Assembly: GCA_964555935.1 (NCBI GenBank)
Contig: CAZKUN010000097.1
Coordinates: 1 to 30,140, forward strand
DNA from: CAZKUN01 sp964555935
GTDB lineage: Bacteria; Armatimonadota; Zipacnadia; Zipacnadales; VGFC01
Reading direction: 5' to 3'
DNA: 30,140 nt
Shown piece by piece: positions 1 to 7,094 of this stretch; position 1 is the stretch's first letter; the number at the start of each line of letters is the position of its first letter. The notes under the pieces were generated by a model, which worked only from the letters and a program-made list of their open reading frames with translations, had not been told where the DNA came from and did no database searches. Made by a program: the position numbers and the translations under genes.

Positions 1-154
1 ACTTGTCGGGCGCGCCGGGTGTCGCTCTGCGCAGCCTCGTGACTTCGATATACCATTGCCCTCAGAACGCATCACAAACTATTTTGCTGGTGTTACAAAA
101 CTGTTGGATGCCTGGCCTGCGAGGGGTCTTCCTTCGGGGTCGTCTACACGCCAA

Positions 155-185
155 AACGGGCCGGAGAGACGATCTCCGGCCCGTT
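155..185 (-). terminator. Intrinsic terminator downstream of the Tyr-rich secreted protein gene
   Basis: A perfect 13-bp inverted repeat (arms 155-167 and 173-185, 5-nt loop) lies about 40 bp past the stop codon of the leftward gene ending at 227. Read on the minus strand the stem is followed by a short TTTT run; on the plus strand no T tract follows. It therefore fits a leftward rho-independent terminator with a weak U tail. Confidence 0.75.
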
Positions 186-226
186 GAGCCGCTGCTTCGG
201 ATGCTGCGAGGTTGGTTCGCGTACCG

Positions 227-679
227 TCAGTACCTGTAGTACCTATAGTACCGCGGGTTGTAGTAGTAGTACGCCGGCGGAAGGATCTCGCCGGGGCGAA
301 CGTTGTCGAGGCCTGGGTAAGTGTTGGGCGTGTAGGTGTAGTTGCGTTGTTGCTGGTTGAAGTACTGGAACGACGGCACGGCGTGGTCGAAGAACCGATG
401 CCGGTATCTGGTCCCAACGCCCCTGCTGCGATAGCTGGGCAGCTCGTCCACGCGGACGCGACTACCAAACGAGGGGTACGATCGATCGCGCGTGAACACG
501 CCGATCCCCGGACGTCCGCCCGCGGGATGGCGCAAGCGCGAGCTAAAGTCGCGGTCCACGACTGGATAATCGTCGGGCAGGCGCTGGGCGCCGACGTCCT
601 GCGCCGAGACCGCCAGCACGCCAATCGCGAGCGCCACAGTGAGCAAATGGGCGAGACTCGTGCTCCGTGTCATGCCCAC
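227..679 (-). CDS. Small secreted Tyr/Arg-rich protein of unknown function
   Basis: 150 residues, no family recognised. A signal peptide is visible: Arg near the N-terminus, a hydrophobic stretch at about 9-24, then a likely cleavage after Ser-Ala-Gln-Asp-Val-Gly-Ala. The mature part is hydrophilic and basic, with many Tyr, Arg and Pro. It ends in a striking Tyr-rich tail (four consecutive Tyr, then YY and RYYRY). A GGAGGTG ribosome site lies 5-6 bases before the ATG at 679, which supports the start. It follows the gene ending at 701 by only 21 bp and shares its design, so the two are probably co-transcribed. A terminator follows at 155-185. An extracytoplasmic structural or surface-binding role is a guess. 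The plus-strand ORFs opposite (212-1144 and others) are shadows. Confidence 0.7.
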   Translation of the reverse strand: MGMTRSTSLAHLLTVALAIGVLAVSAQDVGAQRLPDDYPVVDRDFSSRLRHPAGGRPGIGVFTRDRSYPSFGSRVRVDELPSYRSRGVGTRYRHRFFDHAVPSFQYFNQQQRNYTYTPNTYPGLDNVRPGEILPPAYYYYNPRYYRYYRY

Positions 680-700
680 ACCTCCTATGCCAAATCCCTC

Positions 701-1129
701 TTACCTACAGTAACGCCTGGGCCGGCTGTATTGCGCCCGGCCACGGCGCCCGTAACTCGGTTGCGAGTACGATTGGTAGCGGTGACCCCTGGAGGGCGCG
801 TAGCGATGCCCGAGGGGAATGTACCCGCCATCTCGATAGATCACCGTCGTGCTGCGACGAGGGCCATAGTCATCGTAGCGGGACGTGTTGTAGTTGTAAT
901 TGTTGCTGCGGCGGCTGTAGTTGTGGCGCCGACTGGAGTGGACGCTGCACGCGTAGCCCGTGTTGCAGCAGCAGTCGTCGTCGTCCAGCAGCTCGTAAAC
1001 GAGCGCCCCAGCGGCAAGTCCCGCCAAAATGCGCCCTGTATCGCCCGCTTGGGCTGCCCGTTGCACCCCGATCGTCGATGCCAGCACCAGCAGAAGAGCC
1101 AACACGGCAAACCGATAGGTCATGGTCAT
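701..1129 (-). CDS. Small secreted Arg/Tyr/Ser-rich protein with an acidic-cysteine cluster
   Basis: 142 residues, no family recognised. The N-terminus is a clear signal peptide (hydrophobic residues about 6-24, Ala-rich cleavage region ending near Ala-Gln-Ala-Gly). A short glycine/alanine-rich segment (about 33-46) is followed by four Asp and three consecutive Cys, plus two more Cys within ten residues. The remainder is low-complexity, rich in Tyr, Arg, Asn and Ser. The start has an AGGAGG ribosome site 7 bases upstream; a second in-frame ATG lies two codons later. It is the first gene of a leftward pair with the gene ending at 227, with the promoter/dyad region at 1207-1256 upstream. The Cys/Asp cluster could bind metal or form disulfides; this is not established. 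Confidence 0.68.
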   Translation of the reverse strand: MTMTYRFAVLALLLVLASTIGVQRAAQAGDTGRILAGLAAGALVYELLDDDDCCCNTGYACSVHSSRRHNYSRRSNNYNYNTSRYDDYGPRRSTTVIYRDGGYIPLGHRYAPSRGHRYQSYSQPSYGRRGRAQYSRPRRYCR

Positions 1130-1206
1130 CTTGCGTCCTCCTGAGAACTTGCGGCTCCCCCAGCAAGCGAGGATGTCAGTCCTCGCACCCGCATTGTATT
1201 CTCATC

Positions 1207-1256
1207 TACTAGATAGCGTAGTACTACTAATACTATAATACATAGTAGACTGTCAA
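1207..1256 (-). promoter_or_regulatory. Promoter with two overlapping TACTA/TAGTA dyads, upstream of the leftward secreted-protein pair
   Basis: On the minus strand an exact TTGACA -35 box lies at 1256-1251. Candidate -10 boxes are TATTAG (1232-1227, 18-bp spacer) and TAGTAT (1235-1230, 15-bp spacer). The same AT-rich stretch holds two inverted repeats with the same half-sites: TACTA (1207-1211) with TAGTA (1219-1223), and TACTA (1225-1229) with TAGTA (1243-1247). A perfect 10-bp palindrome GTAGTACTAC sits at 1218-1227. The repeated half-site over the promoter suggests a repressor operator. TACTA/TAGTA half-sites recall the BlaI/MecI class, but no such regulator is in the window. Confidence 0.5.
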
Positions 1257-1333
1257 TAGGTTCCATCACCGACAGCACAATGCTGCCCGCGGACCGATGA
1301 TCGAGGTGCGTCCGGCGCCAACGGGGAACCGTC

Positions 1334-1342
1334 TGCTACACT
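1334..1342 (+). promoter_or_regulatory. Candidate extended -10 promoter for the lipoprotein-like gene
   Basis: TG-C-TACACT forms an extended -10 element 34 bp before the ATG at 1376. No good -35 box is seen at the usual distance, as is acceptable for extended -10 promoters. A GGAGG ribosome site follows at 1361-1365. Confidence 0.35.
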
Positions 1343-1375
1343 AGCCATCGGCTGGGATTTGGAGGTTGGCCGCAC

Positions 1376-1771
1376 ATGTCCCCTCGACAGATCGGTGATC
1401 GGCGCATCTACCTGTTCCTGATGGGCCTGGCCTGTTTCCCATTTATGGGGGCCGGTTGCGGGTGCGAGAAGGAAGAGACCACCGAGGGCTCCGTCAGCCA
1501 ACTGCGCCAGGTGCGGATGCGCTACTCCCAAGACCAGCACGGCGACACGTGCTACCTGGTCGCGGAGGTCGAGAACGCGGGCACAACTCCGGTCTCAAAT
1601 GGCGTCGCCACAGCCGCCCTCAAGAACCGCCGCGACAAGGAGATGGGCAAGAACCACCACCCCATCGGGAAGCTGCAACCCGGCGAACGGCGCACCTTCA
1701 GCATGACCATAAACGCCCACGCCGACTTCAGAACGGTCGAACTGACCCTACACGAGCCGGAAGAGGAATGA
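1376..1771 (+). CDS. Small probable lipoprotein with an FxLYD-like beta domain
   Basis: 131 residues. The N-terminus has a basic n-region (two Arg at 9-10) and a hydrophobic core, then Met-Gly-Ala-Gly-Cys-Gly-Cys at about 24-30. Cys28 would be the lipidated residue. The lipobox is imperfect because -3 is Gly rather than Leu/Val/Ile, so a plain exported protein is possible. The mature part (about 45-131) reads as one beta-sandwich: it contains a Val-Ala-Glu-Val-Glu-Asn-Ala-Gly stretch and a later Leu-Gln-Pro-Gly-Glu-Arg-Arg-Thr-Phe stretch. This is the layout of FxLYD or CARDB-like extracellular domains. GGAGG lies 10 bases before the ATG. It is monocistronic as far as can be seen; 185-217 bp separate it from the next gene. 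Exact role unknown. Confidence 0.68.
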   Translation: MSPRQIGDRRIYLFLMGLACFPFMGAGCGCEKEETTEGSVSQLRQVRMRYSQDQHGDTCYLVAEVENAGTTPVSNGVATAALKNRRDKEMGKNHHPIGKLQPGERRTFSMTINAHADFRTVELTLHEPEEE

Positions 1772-1988
1772 CGGATCTGACGCTAGCGTGGGGCACTCAT
1801 CACCCATGCTTGCGAGCACGCGTTCGGAGGTGCGCGAAGCCCTGCGGCTACGGGGCATCTACCAGTGACGTGGGTCACGGAGTTCGTGGCGAGCAGTCGG
1901 GTGTTGAAGAACACGACGCAGGAGTGTAGCGGATTTTTAAGGGAGTGAGTTAGAGATAAATACTCGACGAATCATCGTAACGGCGGTA

Positions 1989-4169
1989 GTGCTGACGCTA
2001 TTGACGGCTCTTTCGGCGTCGGCCCTTTACGCGCAAGGCATCAGCGTTCTTGTAGACGGTCAGTTGCTGAGAACATCAGCCCCCCCCGTTCAGACCGGTG
2101 GCCGCACCATGGTCGGGATGCGCGACATCTTCGAGGAACTGGGTGCTGATGTCAAGTGGAACGCAGCCAGCCAGCAGATTACCGCGACACGCGGCGCCAA
2201 GATCATCGTTCTTTGGATCGGCCGGCCATACGCCATGGTCGACTCGACCACGCTTCCCCTGGACGTCCCGCCACAGCTAATCAACGGTTCGACCTACGTT
2301 CCCGTACGTTTCCCGTCCGAGGCGCTGGGTGCGGGGGTAACGTGGATGTCCGCGACCCGCACGGTCATGATCAACACGGCCAGCATGCCCGCCATCGGCG
2401 GCACGACACCAGTCGTTACCACACCGACAACACCCGTCACGCCCGTAGAGCCCGTTACGCCGGCCATTACCGAGGCCAAGGGCTCGCTGCGTGGCATCAG
2501 TCTCAACACAACGCCTCCGACGCTCATCATCGAGCCGTATGACGGATCGGCGATGGCGCCGTATGTTATCGTGCCGACCGCGATCTTCCAGCGCGGCGCC
2601 ACGGGCGCTCCCGTGCTGCGCGTCGTCAACCTCGAGGACCTGCAACTTGGCGATGACGTCACGCTGCATCTCGACGACGCATCCGCCCTTCAGCGCGGCG
2701 AGGCGCGCTACACCGAACTGAAGATCACCTACGAGGCCGCGGCGGCGAACAGCCTGCTCGGCAACGACGGCACGGTCCACCGCCTCGGCAGCGATGTCGC
2801 TATCACCCGCGAGGGCGTGGGCGAAACCACGATCGGCGCGCTGGGCAAGGGCGAGGAACTCACGCTCAGGGCGAATCCTGAGACGGACCTCATCTGGGCG
2901 ATCAGCGCTCCCGCCGGAGCGGCACAGCCGCCGGCCCCCATCGCGGGGACGCAGATCCTCCTGCTCGGGCCTGAGGGCTACACCAAGCCGCTGAAGCGCG
3001 GCGAGGTCCTGACGGTCCGCATGGAGGGCACCCCCAACGGCCAGGCGACGTTCAGCATTGGCGACGTTCACACCGGCCTTCCCCTGGTCGAGGGTGAGGA
3101 CGGCATCTACAGCGGACAGTACAAGGTCGCTCGCGACGAGTTGCTCGTCGACGCGCCCATCCGCGCCAGCCTCACGGCCGCAGGCGAGGCTGCCCCGCTC
3201 GCCGAGTCAGCGGATCACGTCAGCTTTGACGCCGTCGCTCCGACGGCCGTCGACCACTTCCCGGCACCCGACGCCACGGTCAACACCAACCGGCCGGCCG
3301 TTCAGGTCACCGTTACGGATGGCGCGGGCGTGGGGGTCGACCCCGCATCCCTGTCGTTCCATATCAGCGGCACCGACGTGACGCAGAACTGCGTCGTCAC
3401 CGCCGAGCGCGTGACCTACTACGCGCCGGCCCTGCAGCCCGGTCAGTACCGCTCGATCCTGCGCGGCGCGGACCTCGCGGGCAATGCCTTTGACGTGCGC
3501 TGGAACTGGACCGTTGCGCCCGTCGGGCAGCAGACAGCCATCACATCCGTCTCGCACGAACCGGCAGCCACGATCCTGGGCAAGGGCGACACGCTGACAG
3601 TGACGCTTCGCGCTCAGCCGGGCGGAAAGAGCGCGTTCTTCCAGGTCGCCGGACACGCGGATGTGGTTGCCATGCAGTTGCAGCCGGGCGGAGACGGAAG
3701 CACTTGGGCCGGCGCCTATCGCGTGAAATACGGTGATACGGTCGCCGACGCCGCCATCACGGGGCACTTCACCGATGCGGCTGACCAGACCCACCAGTCC
3801 GCCGACCCACAGCTCCTGACCGTCGATGCCGATATGCAGACGCGGCTCACGGTTACGGCACCCGTGAATGGTGGTACGGTCGCCAAGACGTTCACCATCT
3901 CCGGGACCGGTATCCCGCAGCGCAAGGTCTCGTATACGGTCGATTACGAGGGGCGCTCGAGACTCCTGAATGCCCCAACCGCTGGGCAGGTCGCCCAGGG
4001 CCAGGCAACAGTCGCCGCGGACGGAACCTGGTCGGTCGACATCGACACCCGTCCGGTCGCGAACAATCCGCTGCTCAAGAAGATCACGCAGTTCACGATC
4101 GAACTGACGCTCCTCGGACGAGGCGGCACCGAGGTCGCATCCGAGACGCTCACCGTCAAGCCTCAGTAG
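1989..4169 (+). CDS. Secreted multidomain protein with copper-amine-oxidase N-terminal-like domain and Ig-like domains
   Basis: 726 residues from the GTG at 1989. After a signal segment ending Leu-Tyr-Ala-Gln, residues about 17-125 match the copper amine oxidase N-terminal (Cu_amine_oxidN1) domain: two repeats of a pattern with Val-Asp-Gly, Val-Gly-Met-Arg and Tyr-Val-Pro-Val-Arg signatures. No amine oxidase catalytic domain follows, so this is a stalk or wall-associated use of the fold. A Thr/Pro/Val-rich linker (about 135-160) leads to several beta-rich, Ig-like segments, including two related units beginning near 325 and 520 that share a Lys-Gly-(Asp/Glu)-x-Leu-Thr-Val motif. The protein probably acts outside the membrane. 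In-frame codons upstream back to an ATA at 1956 would supply a proper signal-peptide n-region (see findings), so the true start may be 1956. A terminator follows. Confidence 0.85.
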   Translation: MLTLLTALSASALYAQGISVLVDGQLLRTSAPPVQTGGRTMVGMRDIFEELGADVKWNAASQQITATRGAKIIVLWIGRPYAMVDSTTLPLDVPPQLINGSTYVPVRFPSEALGAGVTWMSATRTVMINTASMPAIGGTTPVVTTPTTPVTPVEPVTPAITEAKGSLRGISLNTTPPTLIIEPYDGSAMAPYVIVPTAIFQRGATGAPVLRVVNLEDLQLGDDVTLHLDDASALQRGEARYTELKITYEAAAANSLLGNDGTVHRLGSDVAITREGVGETTIGALGKGEELTLRANPETDLIWAISAPAGAAQPPAPIAGTQILLLGPEGYTKPLKRGEVLTVRMEGTPNGQATFSIGDVHTGLPLVEGEDGIYSGQYKVARDELLVDAPIRASLTAAGEAAPLAESADHVSFDAVAPTAVDHFPAPDATVNTNRPAVQVTVTDGAGVGVDPASLSFHISGTDVTQNCVVTAERVTYYAPALQPGQYRSILRGADLAGNAFDVRWNWTVAPVGQQTAITSVSHEPAATILGKGDTLTVTLRAQPGGKSAFFQVAGHADVVAMQLQPGGDGSTWAGAYRVKYGDTVADAAITGHFTDAADQTHQSADPQLLTVDADMQTRLTVTAPVNGGTVAKTFTISGTGIPQRKVSYTVDYEGRSRLLNAPTAGQVAQGQATVAADGTWSVDIDTRPVANNPLLKKITQFTIELTLLGRGGTEVASETLTVKPQ

Positions 4170-4194
4170 TCACTCTTGGCTTAGTTGCCACTCA

Positions 4195-4236
4195 CGGCGC
4201 CCCGACCAGAATCGGTCGGGGCGCCGTTTCGTTTCC
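4195..4236 (+). terminator. Intrinsic terminator after the stalk/Ig-like protein gene
   Basis: A perfect 13-bp GC-rich stem (arms 4195-4207 and 4214-4226, 6-nt loop) begins 26 bp after the stop codon and is followed by TTTCGTTT. This is a good rightward rho-independent terminator, and it separates the stalk protein gene from the peptidase gene. Confidence 0.85.
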
Positions 4237-4313
4237 CCCTCCTGCGGACAGGTCGCGCGGGGCCTCATCGCGAATGGTCCCTCCCCCCCCAAAGCAAAGT
4301 AGCGAGGGCATTG

Positions 4314-5990
4314 ATGAAACGCGCGCAAGCTCTACTAACTGCAATGCTGTTACCCATCCTGTTGGTGACGGAGGCCGGTATGGCGCCCGCCCAGGACGTG
4401 CTCGGCGAGGCAGACTTGGTCGGCAAATCGCTCCCGGCCCAACCCGGCACGGGCGATAACGGCATCAACGTGCTGCTCGACCACTCCCACCAGTTCCAAT
4501 TCTTCGGATCGTGGACGCTCCCAGGCATGATGCGCGATTCCGGCTACAGGGTCGTCGGCAGTCAGGCCACCCTCGACACCGTGCTCGATCCCGAAGAGAA
4601 GAGCCGCGTCCGCGTTCCCGATGGCGACCGGAAGCCATTTGCCTGGTGGCCGAACCCGGAGTTCAACGTGGTCATCACCTACCAGGGCGATCCGAACGCG
4701 CAGGAGTACCTGCCCGGCGAGGTGGATGCCCTGAAGGCCTTCGTGGATGGCGGCGGCGGGCTGGTGATCATAGGCAGCGGCGCCCATGGCGTTGAGGCGC
4801 TGGAGAAGTGGCCGATCAACACGCTAGCCAAGGAATTCGACGCCCAGTTCACCGGGGAGCAGACGGAGATCAGCGGCCTGAAGGTCCCGAGGCTACAACT
4901 CGGCGAGGGCTGGCAACCACTCCTCCGGGGCGGCGATTCCGAACCCGTCTGCGCGCTCAAGACCCTCGGCGCCGGGCGCGTAGCCCTCGTTAGCGACATG
5001 GCACTCGCGCGTCCCGAGAAGGACGCCGGACCCGACTCGCCCCACTCCCGCCAGGCGCGCGTGAAAGGCCTCGACACGCTGCTCAAGCTTGTCTCCGCTG
5101 GCAAGCCGCCCGTAGGCGGCTCGCGCGAGCTGCCGATGGAGGCCTGGGGCGGCGGGGCGATCTTCCCGGAACTCGAGGTGGAAGTCGGCGACGTGACGAT
5201 GTTCTACGCGCGCAACCAGAAGCCTGAACTTGTCAGCGTCATCACCGACGACATGCCCGGCGTCAAGGACCAGATCGAGCAGAAGTGGCTTCCCTCGATC
5301 GGCACGGGCGATCGGATGTACCTGATTCTCTCAGCGGGCGGCGGGGGCGGATGGGCGGTCAACGCCTACCGGCCCAAGGAGGTCGGCATCATCTCGCTCG
5401 ACGCCGAGGGTATCCTCTCCGTCTTCGCGCATGAACTCGCCCACACCATGTACGGGCCTCCGAACGACAAGGGAGAGTCAGCCGGCGGCCTGCCGGGAGT
5501 CTTCAGCGAGGCCCACGCCGGGTGGTTTCAGGGCAAGATCGGAGCGCTCCGAACGGGCGCGCGCGGCGGGCACGATCCGAACAAGCTCTTCACCTTCGAC
5601 GAGGACGGCACGTCCCTCGACCTCGCGACGATCGACGCGGAGGACAACTCGAAGGGCTGGACCAAGCTCTGGTGGATCTGGCAGAAGCTCGACGAGACAT
5701 ACGGCGCGACGTGGTACCCGCGCTGGCTATGGGTCAAGAGCGTTCGCTGGGAGGATGATCCCGGCCGCAAGCTCACGTGGGACGAGGTGGTTGAGGATAT
5801 GAGTATCGCGGTAGGCGAAGACCTCTTCGCATTCATGAAAGAGGTCGGCACGACGCTCACGAAGGACCGATTCCCGACCGCCGCATTTCGAGGCGAGACG
5901 CTCGACCTGCCGGTCGCCGAAATCGAATTGGGCGAGGGCGGAGACGCGGTGCTCGAAACGATCGGCGACTACAGACAGCCGTTGCGCTAG
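4314..5990 (+). CDS. Secreted gluzincin-type (M60-like) zinc metallopeptidase with N-terminal amidotransferase-like domain
   Basis: 558 residues. A signal peptide (Lys-Arg, hydrophobic to about 23, then Ala-Pro-Ala-Gln) directs export. Residues about 42-265 resemble the class I glutamine-amidotransferase-like fold of ThuA/DUF4350 proteins: an initial Asn-Val-Leu-Leu-Asp strand, then a Gly-Gly-Gly-Gly-Leu-Val-Ile-Ile-Gly turn near 145-155. A helical/beta linker leads to a metallopeptidase domain with HELAH at 373-377 and a downstream Glu in Phe-Ser-Glu at 399. This fits the HExxH-x(8,28)-E zinc site of M60/gluzincin families. The start chosen is the ATG at 4314, with GAGGG about 7 bases upstream; longer in-frame extensions run back into the terminator. 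It stands alone between two terminator-like or convergent regions. Substrate unknown; M60 relatives often cut glycoproteins, but that is not evidence here. Confidence 0.75.
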   Translation: MKRAQALLTAMLLPILLVTEAGMAPAQDVLGEADLVGKSLPAQPGTGDNGINVLLDHSHQFQFFGSWTLPGMMRDSGYRVVGSQATLDTVLDPEEKSRVRVPDGDRKPFAWWPNPEFNVVITYQGDPNAQEYLPGEVDALKAFVDGGGGLVIIGSGAHGVEALEKWPINTLAKEFDAQFTGEQTEISGLKVPRLQLGEGWQPLLRGGDSEPVCALKTLGAGRVALVSDMALARPEKDAGPDSPHSRQARVKGLDTLLKLVSAGKPPVGGSRELPMEAWGGGAIFPELEVEVGDVTMFYARNQKPELVSVITDDMPGVKDQIEQKWLPSIGTGDRMYLILSAGGGGGWAVNAYRPKEVGIISLDAEGILSVFAHELAHTMYGPPNDKGESAGGLPGVFSEAHAGWFQGKIGALRTGARGGHDPNKLFTFDEDGTSLDLATIDAEDNSKGWTKLWWIWQKLDETYGATWYPRWLWVKSVRWEDDPGRKLTWDEVVEDMSIAVGEDLFAFMKEVGTTLTKDRFPTAAFRGETLDLPVAEIELGEGGDAVLETIGDYRQPLR

Positions 5991-6073
5991 CGCTGTTCGG
6001 CGGTCTGAGATGTCCGTGATTCTGCTGGCCCTGGAGCGAGCATCTCATCTGAGGCTCGCGCTGCCGCCTCAAC

Positions 6074-6976
6074 TCAGTCTAGGGTTTCGACCCATTTGCG
6101 ATACTCATCCAGACAGTCCTCGTCGCTCACGTAGGGCTTGTATACGACCCGGATTCTCAGCGCGCCTGTCTCATCCGAGAGGGCTTCGGGCGCAAAATAC
6201 CCCCGCCAATCCCACGCCGGATTGGATCGGCCGTCCGACTGCGCGCCGCCTCCGGTCGGGGACATGTAGAAGACTACCCCACAGTCCGGCGGGAACATCT
6301 GCATGTAGACCATGTCGCCGAACCGCCCGTAATAGAAGGCAGTCGCCGGATCGTACCGCCACTCGGACACGCTATCGGCAAAGCTATTCGTGCCGTGCTT
6401 GTAGGTCGCGTCGGCGACCTTCTGCAGCGTCGGCAGCGCCATTCCGTGCGGGTACACGCTCGCCGCATTGCCGTGTTCTGGGTCGAAGTGCTTCTGCCAC
6501 TGGCCGTCGATGTCGAGGAAGTAGATATGCCGATCCGTCGGCCCGTTCATGTAGCTGGCCGAGTTGAGCCAGAACCCCGCCCCACCACTGGTCCGCGCGA
6601 TTTCGAGGTCGACGTAGTGCGGCGGCGCGACGGTGTAGTGAATGAGCTGGCTCGGCGAGCCGTCGTAGGAGTGTTGCAGCCATGCTCCGGTCGCTCCGTC
6701 GCGGACGATCGACGCCTGGCTGCGTGACGTTATGATCCCCGCGTAACGCGGCACGAAGAGATTGGTCCCCTCCGCGATGTGAGTGAGGCTGTGGAGGCCG
6801 ATGTAACCCGTCTTGCCGGCGCCGTGGTCGGCGTGGTTGCCGACGACGACCGTGATGTCCCCCGCGCTAAGCGTCGCCCTGATAAGCCCATCCACTGGCG
6901 CGGGCATCTCAGGCTGGGCGCAGGCGAGCGTCGCGGCGACAACTATAAGGGCTGCGGATGCAATCCAGGCTGCCAT
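6074..6976 (-). CDS. Secreted protein of unknown function
   Basis: 300 residues. A signal peptide is clear (hydrophobic residues about 3-19, cleavage likely near Ala-Cys-Ala-Gln). No family is recognised. The mature protein is rich in aromatic residues and His, has the look of an all-beta sugar-binding or hydrolase-like fold, and contains Gly-Asn-His-Ala-Asp-His-Gly near 46-52. The start is supported by GAGGGG 7-8 bases before the ATG at 6976. The gene converges with the peptidase gene (ends 5990), with 83 bp between, and diverges from the HEAT-repeat gene starting at 7095. The divergent 118-bp gap must hold both promoters; none is convincing. Confidence 0.65.
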   Translation of the reverse strand: MAAWIASAALIVVAATLACAQPEMPAPVDGLIRATLSAGDITVVVGNHADHGAGKTGYIGLHSLTHIAEGTNLFVPRYAGIITSRSQASIVRDGATGAWLQHSYDGSPSQLIHYTVAPPHYVDLEIARTSGGAGFWLNSASYMNGPTDRHIYFLDIDGQWQKHFDPEHGNAASVYPHGMALPTLQKVADATYKHGTNSFADSVSEWRYDPATAFYYGRFGDMVYMQMFPPDCGVVFYMSPTGGGAQSDGRSNPAWDWRGYFAPEALSDETGALRIRVVYKPYVSDEDCLDEYRKWVETLD

Positions 6977-7094
6977 GGCACATCCCCTCTGCGGCAGTAT
7001 CGCGGGCGTGTTGCTGCTGCGTCCTTCGCAAAGCGTCCAACGCGATCCTCCCGGCGGTGGCAGGTGAGAGGCTGTCGGGGCCGAATCTCACGGC

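Noticed and set aside
212..1144. Long plus-strand ORF (310 codons) opposite the Tyr-rich protein genes
   Set aside because: It has no ribosome site, its product is Val/Ala/Arg-biased as expected from antisense of the minus-strand genes, and the minus frames have signal peptides and strong ribosome sites.
1870..1884. GTGAC-N4-GTCAC dyad (CRP/FNR-like?)
   Set aside because: The spacing is wrong for a CRP or FNR site and the arms are short; it is probably chance.
2277..3794. Minus-strand ORFs opposite the stalk/Ig-like protein
   Set aside because: These are shadow frames caused by high GC at third positions; the plus frame has a clear domain and signal peptide.
6036..6059. Inverted repeat GCGAGC...GCTCGC between convergent genes
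   Set aside because: The stem is only 6 bp with a 12-nt loop and no T tract; too weak to call a bidirectional terminator.
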